From Oscillospiraceae bacterium (GTDB lineage Bacteria; Bacillota; Clostridia; Oscillospirales; CAG-272), in assembly GCA_015063795.1 (NCBI GenBank), contig SVTL01000010.1, positions 21,944 through 85,943 of the forward strand: a stretch of DNA of 64,000 bases. Direction: 5' to 3'. This document shows positions 10,751 through 19,514 of the stretch, one piece after another. The stretch's first letter is position 1. Every line of letters begins with the position of its first letter. The notes beneath the pieces are model-generated. The model was not told the DNA's origin. It saw only the letters and a list, made by a program, of their open reading frames with translations, and searched no databases. The position numbers and the translations under genes are program-made.

Positions 10751-10779
10751 TTGACAAGAGCAGAAAAATGTGGTAAAAT
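10751..10779 (+). promoter_or_regulatory. Promoter of the P-type ATPase gene
   Basis: TTGACA (10751-10756), 17-bp spacer, TAAAAT (10774-10779). Transcription would begin just before the yybP-ykoY-like element. Divergent from the glmS promoter with about 70 bp between the -35 hexamers. Confidence 0.85.
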
Positions 10780-10794
10780 AAATCAAATCGATTC

Positions 10795-10883
10795 CATGGG
10801 GGAGTAGTTGCGCGCAAGCGGTTCAAGTCAACAGCATGGCGGCTTTTGCCGTCTGGCTTGAAAAGATAACAACGAGACTCATG
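10795..10883 (+). ncRNA. yybP-ykoY family (Mn2+) riboswitch
   Basis: The leader has the family hallmarks: GGGGAGTAG at the 5' side (10798-10806) and AACGAGACTC near the 3' side, closed by CATG/CATG pairing (10795-10798 with 10880-10883) and with a long internal GC-rich arm. In the described family these elements sense Mn2+ and precede metal exporters and P-type ATPases, which fits the gene downstream. I did not fold it computationally. Confidence 0.8.
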
Positions 10884-10912
10884 CGCGTTTTGTCCGCGTG
10901 TGGGTTTTTTCA
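10880..10912 (+). terminator. Riboswitch expression-platform terminator
   Basis: CATGCGCG pairs with CGCGTGTG (including G-U pairs) around a 7-nt loop, followed by GG and six T residues. Its first four bases are the 3' strand of the riboswitch P1 helix, so aptamer P1 and the terminator exclude each other; ligand binding should favour read-through. Confidence 0.8.
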
Positions 10913-10968
10913 TTTTTTATTGAAAAAAGGAAATAATAATATAAATCAATTTTGAGAGGATGCAAGGT

Positions 10969-13644
10969 ATGAATTACTACGGCGACAGTATTGAAAAAGT
11001 ACTCGAGCAAACGCAGACCACGGCAGAAGGCCTGTCAGGCGCGGAAGCGGCCAAGAGACAGGAAAAGTACGGCAAGAACAAGCTGAAGGAAGCGCAGAAG
11101 GAATCGCTGATCAAGCGTTTTCTGAAGCAGCTGGCCGATCCGATGATCATCATTCTCATCGTGGCGGCGTGCATTTCCGCGGCTGTTGAGATCTACAACG
11201 GCGTGTCTGCCGGCCATTGGGAGTTCCCCACCGATGTGGTCATCATCATGGCGGTGGTTCTGATCAACGCCATTCTGGGCGTGTTCCAGGAGAGCAAGGC
11301 CGAAAAGGCCATTGAAGCGCTGCAGGAGATCGCGGCGGCCACCAGCAAGGTCATCCGCGACGGCAAGCAGATCACCATCCGCAGCGAAGAACTGACCGTT
11401 GGCGATATCGTGGTGCTGGAAGCGGGCGACGCTGTCCCTGCCGACGGACGCATCATCGAGTGCGCCAGCTTAAAGATCGAGGAAGCCGCCCTGACCGGCG
11501 AGAGCGTCCCGGTTACCAAGACCGATGAGATCATCGAGCCGAAGAACGGCAAGGATGTTCCCCTCGGCGACCGCAAGAACATGATCTATATGGGCAGCAC
11601 CGTGGTGTACGGCCGCGGCAAGGCGGTCATCACCGGCATCGGCATGGACACCGAGATGGGTAAGATCGCCGATGCACTGGCCAAGGCCGAGGAGGGCAAA
11701 ACGCCCCTTCAGATGAAGCTGGCAGGCCTTTCCAAGATCCTGACCTACCTTGTTATCGGCATCTGTGTGGTCATTTTCGCCGTTCAGCTCTTCCGAAACG
11801 GTCTGGGCTTTGCCACCATCATGGATTCGTTCATGCTGGCCATTTCGCTGGCCGTTGCCGCTATCCCCGAGGGTCTGGCCACGGTTGTGACCATCGTTCT
11901 CTCCATCGGCGTGACCAATATGTCCAAGAGAAGCGCCATCATCCGCAAGCTGACCGCCGTGGAGACGCTGGGATGCACCCAGATCATCTGCTCGGATAAG
12001 ACCGGTACGCTGACGCAGAACAAGATGACCGTTGTCGAGCATTTCGGTCCCGACAAGGAGTTGCTGGCCAAGGCCATGGCTCTGGCGTCCGATGCCGAGC
12101 TGGACGAGGAAAAGAAGGATGCGGTCGGCGAGCCTACCGAGTGTGCGCTGGTCAACTTCGCTTATAAGCTGGGACTGAACAAGAACGAAATGAAGAAGGA
12201 TGCTCCCCGTGTGGGCGAGGCTCCCTTCGATTCGATGAGAAAGATGATGAGCACCGTTCATGCGATCGGCGGCTCCATCGTGCAGTATACCAAGGGCGCG
12301 CCCGACGAGGTCCTGCGCCGCTGTACCTCCTATCTGGGCGAAAACGGCGAGATCCTGCCCATGACCGAGGAAAAGAAGAAGGAGATTCTGGAGGCCAACC
12401 ACGCTTTGGCCAATGAGGCTCTCCGCGTGCTCTGCGCCGCTCAGCGTCTGTGGAGCGAGACGCCCGCTTCCTTCGAGCCCGAGGCTCTGGAGCAGGATCT
12501 GACCTTTGTCGGTCTGACGGGTATGATCGACCCTGTCCGCCCCGAGGTCAAGGACGCCATTTCCGAGTGTAATTCCGCGGGCATCCGCGCGATCATGATC
12601 ACCGGCGACCACCGCGACACCGCTGTGGCCATCGCCAAGCAGCTGGGCATCATTGAAGACGGCTCGCAGGCCATCACCGGTGCCGAGCTGGATGAGATCT
12701 CTGATGAGACATTTGAAAGCGCCGTTGAAAAATATTCGGTGTACGCCCGCGTGCAGCCCGAGCATAAGACGAGAATCGTCAACGCATGGCGCAAGAAGGG
12801 CATGGTCACGGCCATGACCGGCGACGGCGTCAACGACGCACCCTCCATCAAGAACGCTGACATCGGCGTGGGCATGGGCATCACGGGTACGGACGTGACC
12901 AAGAACGTGGCCGACATGATCCTGGCCGACGACAACTTTGCCACCATCGTTTCGGCTGTGGGCGAAGGACGCCGTATCTACGACAACATCCGCAAGGCCA
13001 TCCAGTTCCTGCTGGCCTCCAACCTGTCGGAGGTGCTGGCCATCTTCTTTGCCACGCTGATGGGCTTCACCATCTTCCAGCCCGTTCAGCTTCTCTGGAT
13101 CAACCTGATCACCGACTGCTTCCCGGCTCTGGCGCTGGGCATGGAAAAGACCGAGGCCGATGCCATGAAGCGTAAGCCCCGCGATTCCAAGGAAGGCATT
13201 TTTGCAGGCGGTCTCGGCGTGGCGGTCTTCTATCAGGGCTTCATCGTGACGCTGATCACGCTGGTTTCCTATTTCATCGGCCGCTACTATCTGGCTGACC
13301 TCCATCATGCGGAAGCGATTGCCGCGGGCACCTATTCCGCTGAAATGCTGGGCACGTCCATGGCCTTCCTGACGCTGTCCATGTGCGAGATCTTCCATGC
13401 GTTCAACATGCGCTCTCTGCGCGGCTCGCTGTTCACGCTGAAAACGCAGAACCTCTGGCTTTGGGGAGCAGGCATCCTGTCGCTGCTGCTGACCTCGGCC
13501 GTTGTGGAGATCGACTTCCTCTGCAACGCATTCGGTCTTGCTCACCTGGATCTGATGGAATATGGCATTGCCATCGTCCTCGGCCTCTGCATCATCCCCA
13601 TCGTGGAGATCGGAAAGGCCATCCAGCGCGCTGTCACCAAGTAA
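10969..13644 (+). CDS. Cation-translocating P2-type ATPase (Ca2+/Mn2+ class)
   Basis: 891 residues with all P-type ATPase signatures: TGES actuator loop, PEGL in helix M4 (AAIPEGLATVVTIVL), phosphorylation motif DKTGTLT with D343, MITGDH, and hinge GDGVNDAP, plus about ten membrane helices and a cation_ATPase_N domain. It resembles bacterial Ca2+-ATPases of the SERCA/PMR1 type; the Mn2+-sensing leader suggests Mn2+ or Ca2+ efflux. The ATG at 10969 is preferred because AGAGGA lies 8 bp upstream; the in-frame ATG at 10960 overlaps that site. Single-gene transcript ending at the hairpin 13656-13692. Confidence 0.93.
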   Translation: MNYYGDSIEKVLEQTQTTAEGLSGAEAAKRQEKYGKNKLKEAQKESLIKRFLKQLADPMIIILIVAACISAAVEIYNGVSAGHWEFPTDVVIIMAVVLINAILGVFQESKAEKAIEALQEIAAATSKVIRDGKQITIRSEELTVGDIVVLEAGDAVPADGRIIECASLKIEEAALTGESVPVTKTDEIIEPKNGKDVPLGDRKNMIYMGSTVVYGRGKAVITGIGMDTEMGKIADALAKAEEGKTPLQMKLAGLSKILTYLVIGICVVIFAVQLFRNGLGFATIMDSFMLAISLAVAAIPEGLATVVTIVLSIGVTNMSKRSAIIRKLTAVETLGCTQIICSDKTGTLTQNKMTVVEHFGPDKELLAKAMALASDAELDEEKKDAVGEPTECALVNFAYKLGLNKNEMKKDAPRVGEAPFDSMRKMMSTVHAIGGSIVQYTKGAPDEVLRRCTSYLGENGEILPMTEEKKKEILEANHALANEALRVLCAAQRLWSETPASFEPEALEQDLTFVGLTGMIDPVRPEVKDAISECNSAGIRAIMITGDHRDTAVAIAKQLGIIEDGSQAITGAELDEISDETFESAVEKYSVYARVQPEHKTRIVNAWRKKGMVTAMTGDGVNDAPSIKNADIGVGMGITGTDVTKNVADMILADDNFATIVSAVGEGRRIYDNIRKAIQFLLASNLSEVLAIFFATLMGFTIFQPVQLLWINLITDCFPALALGMEKTEADAMKRKPRDSKEGIFAGGLGVAVFYQGFIVTLITLVSYFIGRYYLADLHHAEAIAAGTYSAEMLGTSMAFLTLSMCEIFHAFNMRSLRGSLFTLKTQNLWLWGAGILSLLLTSAVVEIDFLCNAFGLAHLDLMEYGIAIVLGLCIIPIVEIGKAIQRAVTK

Positions 13645-13655
13645 TTCAAACGAAC

Positions 13656-13692
13656 AAAAAAGCACTGTGTCCGATGTGATACAGTGCTTTTT
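13656..13692 (+). terminator. Bidirectional intrinsic terminator
   Basis: AAAAAGCACTGT pairs with ACAGTGCTTTTT around a 13-nt loop, between the convergent ATPase and M56 genes. Confidence 0.85.
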
Positions 13693-13699
13693 GTTTTGG

Positions 13700-16000
13700 T
13701 TAAGGCATCAGTCCCAACGGGGGATATTGGCTTTCTTCTTCCACGCGCATCTCCCTCCAAACGCCGCCTTCGCCGAAGACGTAGGTGACCAAATGGGAGT
13801 TGACGATGCGGTTGTAGTCGGCATAAAAGCGGACGGTCACCTCGGTCGAATCCCCAACGGTCTGTACGTTTTTCACCTCGTAGCGGATCAGACCGCCCAA
13901 GTCTCCGCTGTAAACAAAGAGCTGTCCGTTCTGTTCCACTTTGGGAAGACCGTCTGCACTTGGGTTTTCCATGCCGAATTTCTCTTTGGCCAGCTTCTTG
14001 TACTCCTCGATGGGCAGCTTGCCGTTGCCGTAATAGCGGCAGAGGTAATTGGAAATGTCACGTTCGTTCGCTTCTCCGAAGGCAGGGCTTCGCCAGTGAT
14101 AGCGGGAGAGCAGCCATTCGGCCACCATCCAGACCTCCTCGCGGTCAGAGAATTCGCCGAAGGCGTTGAAGTCTGTTGACTGAAATTCGTGAAGCCCGTC
14201 CAGCATCGGCTCAACATAGTCGTGGAGGATTGTCTCATAGTCACCGACACCGATGGAGGGGTGACGGCTCTCGCTGACGTGGAAATCAAAGGAAAGGTCA
14301 TAATCGCCCTCGCGCCCGATGGCATAGCGGTCGATGGTGAACAGGTTATAGTCGTCGATTTCCGACTGTCCGCTGACCATATCGTCAAGCAGCTGATAGG
14401 CCGAGGAGGTGAAAAGACCGTCGAAATTGAGTACAAAGCGCCAGTTTTCTTCGCTCAGCGCGGTGACGGTCGTTTCCTTCGGGCGGTAGAGCGAGAGAAA
14501 TTCAGTTCGCAGCAGCACTGTGGAGGTCCACATGTCTGCCGTTTCGCCGTCAGGCAGGGTGATCTCGGTCATCGTGCAGATCTGATAGCGCACGCCCTCG
14601 AGCGTTTGGAAGAGGATCACAAGCTCAGACGTTCCGCTTTCTTCGCGGTTAAGCACATACAGCGGACGGAAGCCGAACGCGTTTTCCACCCCGTCGGGAA
14701 GGGCGGCGGTGAATGACGAGTAGAAGAACCCGGTATCCGTCTGATTCGCCTTTGCCGTGTAGTACAAGGGATTGCCGTCGCTGTCGGCATAGGCCAGCAG
14801 GTAATGATCCTTTTCTTTCCCCAGCGGATCGCAGAAAAGCAGACGCTCGGCCTTCTGCGGCATAAAATCGCTCACCGCACGGGACGGATGCGAAGGAGAG
14901 GGGGAGACGGGCATCGAGGTTTCGTCTCTGCCCTGCGTGTCTTGCATCGTATGCTCGCTTTGCGGCGGCTGCGTTTCTTGACCGCTGTCTGCGGAGAGGG
15001 GACGGTTCAGGGTGAACAGCAGGACCACCGACAGGCAGAGAAGCAGAAGCAGCGTGACGATGACCGCGGCCGGCTTGCGGTAGGACAGCACGTTTTTTAC
15101 CCGTGTTTTCACATCCTGTTCGCCGAAGCCGGGGGGAGAAAAGGGGATGCGGGCAGCAGGCGCGGCATATTTGAGCAGGGAGCGGGAGTACTGTGCGCGG
15201 TTGCCGTTCTGCGCGATCACGCGCTCGTCGCAGGAAAGCTCAATGTCGCGGCAGAAGAGACGGTAGGCGATCCAGACCAGCGGATTGAACCAGTGGATGG
15301 CCAGGATCACAAAGGCGAGGGGCTTGGTCAGGTGATCGCCGCGGCGGATGTGCGTCTGCTCATGCAGGAGAATATAAGGGATCTCCGCCTGCTCGATGGG
15401 GTAGGGCAGGTAGATGCGCGGCGAAAGGAAGCCGAACACAAAGGGGGAGGAGACGCGGTTTGTGAGATAAACATTTGCCTTGCATGGGATGGCGCTTTTC
15501 AGTTGGTCGCGCAGGGCGTTAAGCGTGAAGAGCTCATAGAGAAGAAGCCCGCAGGCCACCGCCGCCCACAGCATGGCGCAGAGAGTCCAGGGGGAGAGCG
15601 AGGTCTTGAGGGACTGCCCTTGGTCAAAGGGACGCTCGGGCGATGGCTCAAAGGGCGCGGTCCTGTCTGCCTCCGGGACGATCGTTGTTTCGCTTTCGCC
15701 CATCAGCGGTGCGGTTGCATATACCTCGGTCGTGACAAAGCTTTCGCGTTTTTCTTCATTGATATCACGTCCGAGGGAGGTTTCGCTTGCTTTCGGAAGG
15801 AAGGCATCGGCATTGGGAATCAGCGCAAGCGGGCTTTCAAGGGAAAAGGGCAGGATCAGGCGAAGTCCCACCGCCGCCCACAGAAGCAGGCAGAGGGATT
15901 TCGGTGCTTTTTTGAGCAGCAGGCGAAGGGGCAGAACAACGGCGATCAGCACCGACGCATAAAAACTCATTTCCAGAACGGCGCGGAAGCAGGCGGTCAT
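13700..16000 (-). CDS. M56-family (BlaR1-like) membrane metalloprotease, copy 2
   Basis: 766 residues. Same plan as the protein at 2584-5355: N-terminal helices with the near-identical start LLLKKAPKSLC, zinc motif HEQTH at 213-217, the CRDIELSCDERVI segment, a membrane helix at about 310-335, then about 430 residues outside. The insertion between helices 2 and 3 is longer than in copy 1 and the ectodomains do not obviously resemble each other, suggesting different input signals. No SxxK penicillin-binding motif was found. Its ATG overlaps the repressor stop codon (ATGA), so translation is coupled. Confidence 0.85.
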   Translation of the reverse strand: MTACFRAVLEMSFYASVLIAVVLPLRLLLKKAPKSLCLLLWAAVGLRLILPFSLESPLALIPNADAFLPKASETSLGRDINEEKRESFVTTEVYATAPLMGESETTIVPEADRTAPFEPSPERPFDQGQSLKTSLSPWTLCAMLWAAVACGLLLYELFTLNALRDQLKSAIPCKANVYLTNRVSSPFVFGFLSPRIYLPYPIEQAEIPYILLHEQTHIRRGDHLTKPLAFVILAIHWFNPLVWIAYRLFCRDIELSCDERVIAQNGNRAQYSRSLLKYAAPAARIPFSPPGFGEQDVKTRVKNVLSYRKPAAVIVTLLLLLCLSVVLLFTLNRPLSADSGQETQPPQSEHTMQDTQGRDETSMPVSPSPSHPSRAVSDFMPQKAERLLFCDPLGKEKDHYLLAYADSDGNPLYYTAKANQTDTGFFYSSFTAALPDGVENAFGFRPLYVLNREESGTSELVILFQTLEGVRYQICTMTEITLPDGETADMWTSTVLLRTEFLSLYRPKETTVTALSEENWRFVLNFDGLFTSSAYQLLDDMVSGQSEIDDYNLFTIDRYAIGREGDYDLSFDFHVSESRHPSIGVGDYETILHDYVEPMLDGLHEFQSTDFNAFGEFSDREEVWMVAEWLLSRYHWRSPAFGEANERDISNYLCRYYGNGKLPIEEYKKLAKEKFGMENPSADGLPKVEQNGQLFVYSGDLGGLIRYEVKNVQTVGDSTEVTVRFYADYNRIVNSHLVTYVFGEGGVWREMRVEEESQYPPLGLMP

Positions 16001-16371
16001 TTGCCTTCTCCCTTCTCCTCATAGAGGTCGATCATCCGCCGCAGCTCGTCGATGTCCTTTTTCGACAGCGCGTTTGATCTCGAAAAGGCGGCGATGAAGG
16101 AGGGCAGGGAGCCGCCGAAGGTACGGGCAAGGAACTTTTCGCTTTCCGCTGTCTGTACCTCATCCCGCGAGACCAGCGCACGGACGATCCCGTTCTCGCT
16201 GACCAGCACGCCCCGTTCGGAGAGCCGTTTGATGACCGTGTAGGTGGTGGATTTTTTCCAGCCCAGCCCTTCGGCACAGAGCCTGACCAATTCTCCCGAC
16301 GGGATCGGCTCGTTCTCCCACAGGATCAGACAGAATTTGTATTCGCTTTCAAAAATCTCTTTTTCAAACAT
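15997..16371 (-). CDS. BlaI/MecI/CopY-family transcriptional repressor, copy 2
   Basis: 124 residues, winged helix at about 1-75 with the recognition stretch KKSTTYTVIKRLSERG (compare KKTTSYTVLKRLCEKG in copy 1), then a dimerisation tail. CAGGAGG precedes the ATG. Its promoter carries two palindromes of sequence GGTCTAA/TTAGACC type, unlike the TTCTACA/TGTAGAA operators of copy 1, so the two repressors probably do not cross-regulate. Confidence 0.92.
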   Translation of the reverse strand: MFEKEIFESEYKFCLILWENEPIPSGELVRLCAEGLGWKKSTTYTVIKRLSERGVLVSENGIVRALVSRDEVQTAESEKFLARTFGGSLPSFIAAFSRSNALSKKDIDELRRMIDLYEEKGEGK

Positions 16372-16386
16372 AAGGACCTCCTGATT

Positions 16387-16404
16387 GGTCTAAAGCGTTA
16401 GACC
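16387..16404. promoter_or_regulatory. Operator O1 of blaI/M56 module 2
   Basis: Palindrome GGTCTAA-N4-TTAGACC downstream of the -10 element. Confidence 0.75.
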
Positions 16405-16414
16405 GCCTGATTAA

Positions 16415-16443
16415 AGTCTAACACATTAGACCGATTTTGTCAA
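16415..16443 (-). promoter_or_regulatory. Promoter of module 2 with overlapping operator O2
   Basis: Minus-strand TTGACA (16443-16438), 17-bp spacer, TAGACT (16420-16415). The second palindrome (16415-16432, GTCTAA-N4-TTAGAC core) covers the -10 and spacer. Centre-to-centre distance to O1 is 28 bp. Same geometry as module 1. Confidence 0.8.
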
Positions 16444-16466
16444 GAGGGAAGCAGCTGTTTTTTTAT

Positions 16467-16502
16467 AAAAAAAGTCTCCGCCGTTTCAGACGAAGACTTT
16501 TG
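16467..16502 (-). terminator. Terminator of the Fn3/transglutaminase-like gene
   Basis: On the minus strand AAAAGTCT pairs with AGACTTTT, followed by a run of T. It lies 7 bp after the stop codon. Confidence 0.75.
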
Positions 16503-16508
16503 ATGGCA

Positions 16509-19500
16509 TTACTCGGCAGGATCCGAATCGCTGTCATTCTTTTTTCTTGCATAGGGGAGGTAGAACTTGATCGCATACAGCGAAACGAGCATCACCAGCA
16601 CGCAGGAAAGGGGCATCAGCGTGGAGGAGAGGATGCGCGACAGAGTGGATTCGGTGGGTTCGGCGGGCGCCTCGGGGCTCGGATCGTCGGACGGCGGCAC
16701 AATGGCAGGGGGAGCGGTTTCGGCCGACACATCGCGGCGGCTTTCCACAAACAGCATTTCCTGTCCGAACAGACGGCCGCTGCCGCTTTCCTTGTAGGCG
16801 TAGATCTTGAAGTCGTTGGAGACGTTGGCGGCATTGTTCATCACCATGGTCAATTCACTTGTGACGGCAATGACCGAAAAGGGGCTGCCACCCGTGCTGC
16901 GCAGGATGATGTATCCGTCTGCTGAGGCGCAGGGCGACCATTCCAGCAGCGTTTGCGCCGTGTCGGTGTACTTTTTGGCGTTCAGCTGGGAGAAGGAGAT
17001 CATCGGCTGTGAGGAGGAAGCGCAGATCCGTTCGCCGCCTTTCCGTATGTAAGGCGTGACGGTGTAGCGATAGCTTTCATAAGCCATGGCGGTCAGATCG
17101 GTGTAGGTGCATTTGCCCTCGCAGGTGAAGACCATCGGTTCGCTGACGCTTGCGGATTCGCCGTTTGGCGCGGCATCGGCATCGGGCGCTTGCTCCGTGA
17201 TCTCGGTCTCGCGGCGGATCAGATACCCGTCAGCCCCCTCCACGCTCCGCCAGCTGAGAACAACTGTGTTGCCGGTGGTGTTGCGGAGGCCGGATTCGAT
17301 GTGCGTTGTATCCAGCGAGACGGCGGCGATCGGTTCGCTGTACGGCGAGGAGGAGAAGCGGTCGGCGTTTTCCTCCAGCGTGCGGCAGAGCTTGTAGAAA
17401 TAGAGCTTACCGCTGACAGCGGTCGAATCGATGAAGGAATGTCCCTGCCGCTCGGTGGCAAGGAAGGTGTAAGGCCCGTCGGCGCTGTTGGCGCGGAAGA
17501 TCGAGCAAACGCCCTCTTCGCCATCGACCTTCCAGCTCAGACGGATGCCGTCAGACAATCCCTCAGCGGTGATCTCGCCGATGGGAGGCAGGGGAATCAG
17601 CACAGCGGGCTCCGATGCGGGACCGACAAAGCTTCCCTCCTTCGGACGGATGCGGTAGGTGTAGCAAATGCCGCTGTCCACCTGCGTGTCGGTGTAGGGA
17701 CCGCCCGTCCATTCGCTGACCGTTTCTGCGCCGTTTTGGTCGGTCTTGACGATCAAATAAGTGCCTTCGAACTGCGGATCGATCACGATCTCGCGTCCGG
17801 TGACGGTGGAAAGAAGGGGCGCAGACAGGGAAGACAACAGCTTGTAGCCCATCGGCTCGGAGAGAGCAGAGCCAACCGCTCCCACCGCCAGCAGTCCCTC
17901 CTTTTGCGAAGGCTTGACTTGGCAGGGCGGATAGGCACAGCGGGCGATCTCGGTCTGTCTGCCGTTTTCGATGCGGTATACGATGTATGCGGAAGCGCCC
18001 TCCACCGGCTCAAAATCCACGCTCAGCGTGTCAGAGGCCGTTTGCTCAACGCTGAGCAGAGCAGGCGCGGCAGGCGTTTGCTCGATGGAGATGGGCTTGA
18101 CCGCCGATGTCGGTTTTCCGGGAGGGGAGAGAAGCTTTTCGCCTGCGCTGTCGGTGCGGTAGGCATAAGCGGTGTAGGTGTAGACCTTGCCGCTTTCGGG
18201 ATTTGTGTGGACGATGGATCTGTCCTTGGTCTCGCCGATGAGAGCGCCGTCGGCGTACACCATCAGCCCCTCGCCCTTGTACTCGTAGGAGAGAGAGATG
18301 CCCTCCTCGCTGACCGTACAGCCTGTGAGAACGGGAGCGTCGGGCTCGGTTTTGAAGCGGAGGCTGCCCAGCGGATGGCTTTTGGCAAACTCGCTCCCTT
18401 TGGCATACACCGCATCCTTCACCCGATCCATATCGGACTCCCGCATCAGCAGGTAGGCATAAGAAACGGCATTTTGCTTTTCTCTGGCACAGACGGCGGA
18501 GCAGGCATCGAAATGATACCACGAATCGTCAACGCAGACCATGTTGAAGCAATATCCGTCGCCGCTGACGCATTCGCAGGGGATGCCCAGCGCGTCCAGC
18601 AGCGTTTTGGCGGCCAGCGCGATGCCCTTTGAGGAGGCGCGGCGGACGATCAGTGCATCGTAAGCGGAGGAGCGTTCCACCATGCGGTCGCCGTCGTTCC
18701 GCTTGGTCGCATCGAATCTGACCGTTTCCGCCAGATGGCTGTAAACCGCCTTGATGACGCGGTAGGGCTCGGGATCTTTCTCCAGAGCATATTTCGTTCG
18801 GATGAGCGAGAGCAGGTCGGGCAGGGCATTTTTCACCTGCGCCTGCTCGTTGCTGTCGGCATAATAGGCAAAGCGGTAGGTCAGCCGATAGGCACGCTGT
18901 TTGCCGATGATGCCCTCATAAGAGGCGGTGCCGTCCACGGCGTAGTAGTGCCATGACAGAAAAGGATCATCATCCTCCGCGCTCTTGACTGTCTCCTCCC
19001 AAAGACCGTCGCTCCATTCGCCGATGTAAAGAAGCGAGATCTCTTCGGCAAAGGCCGAAGCGCTGATCATCAGACGCTTTTTCAGATCGTCGGCCGAAAA
19101 GCAGGCTTCTTCATACGGTGCATTGTCGGGAGCTGACGCGGACATCTCGTTGGAAACATCGGAAAACACGTATTCACCGTCGCCGTAGTGGTTGTAAGCG
19201 CAAAGAGCGATGGCATAGGAATAGTCTGCTTGAGGCAGAAGGGAGGATGCATCCAGATAATGCATCTCGCGCGTGGAATCGAGAAGCTCATAGGTGCCGC
19301 CGTTCTCCGAACGGTAGATGGCAAAGGACATGGCGGCATCAAGCTCGCGCCCCTCCCATTCCAGAGCGATCCCGCCGCTGTGGGAGGGATACACCGCGGT
19401 CAAGCGGGGGGCAGGCAGCCCGTTCGAGGAGCCGTTATGATAGATCGCTCCGCAGCCGATCGCCAGCGCGAGCAGAAGCAGAAGCGGGAAGATCCATTTT

Positions 19501-19514
19501 ATTTTTCTAACCAT
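16509..19514 (-). CDS. Membrane-anchored Fn3-repeat protein with inactive transglutaminase-like domain
   Basis: 1001 residues. An N-terminal membrane segment (about 6-24) and a C-terminal one (about 960-985, followed by a short basic and acidic tail) bracket a large external region. It starts with an Fn3-like domain (about 35-125), then a transglutaminase-like core (about 250-345), then several Fn3-type repeats (about 390-900). In the core the position of the catalytic Cys is S295 (ASSKGIALAAKTLLDALGIP), that of the His is Y321, while D336 (WYHFDACS) is kept, so proteolytic or crosslinking activity is unlikely. It overlaps the upstream gene by 16 bp. Probably a surface binding or scaffold protein. 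Confidence 0.75.
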   Translation of the reverse strand: MVRKIKWIFPLLLLLALAIGCGAIYHNGSSNGLPAPRLTAVYPSHSGGIALEWEGRELDAAMSFAIYRSENGGTYELLDSTREMHYLDASSLLPQADYSYAIALCAYNHYGDGEYVFSDVSNEMSASAPDNAPYEEACFSADDLKKRLMISASAFAEEISLLYIGEWSDGLWEETVKSAEDDDPFLSWHYYAVDGTASYEGIIGKQRAYRLTYRFAYYADSNEQAQVKNALPDLLSLIRTKYALEKDPEPYRVIKAVYSHLAETVRFDATKRNDGDRMVERSSAYDALIVRRASSKGIALAAKTLLDALGIPCECVSGDGYCFNMVCVDDSWYHFDACSAVCAREKQNAVSYAYLLMRESDMDRVKDAVYAKGSEFAKSHPLGSLRFKTEPDAPVLTGCTVSEEGISLSYEYKGEGLMVYADGALIGETKDRSIVHTNPESGKVYTYTAYAYRTDSAGEKLLSPPGKPTSAVKPISIEQTPAAPALLSVEQTASDTLSVDFEPVEGASAYIVYRIENGRQTEIARCAYPPCQVKPSQKEGLLAVGAVGSALSEPMGYKLLSSLSAPLLSTVTGREIVIDPQFEGTYLIVKTDQNGAETVSEWTGGPYTDTQVDSGICYTYRIRPKEGSFVGPASEPAVLIPLPPIGEITAEGLSDGIRLSWKVDGEEGVCSIFRANSADGPYTFLATERQGHSFIDSTAVSGKLYFYKLCRTLEENADRFSSSPYSEPIAAVSLDTTHIESGLRNTTGNTVVLSWRSVEGADGYLIRRETEITEQAPDADAAPNGESASVSEPMVFTCEGKCTYTDLTAMAYESYRYTVTPYIRKGGERICASSSQPMISFSQLNAKKYTDTAQTLLEWSPCASADGYIILRSTGGSPFSVIAVTSELTMVMNNAANVSNDFKIYAYKESGSGRLFGQEMLFVESRRDVSAETAPPAIVPPSDDPSPEAPAEPTESTLSRILSSTLMPLSCVLVMLVSLYAIKFYLPYARKKNDSDSDPAE

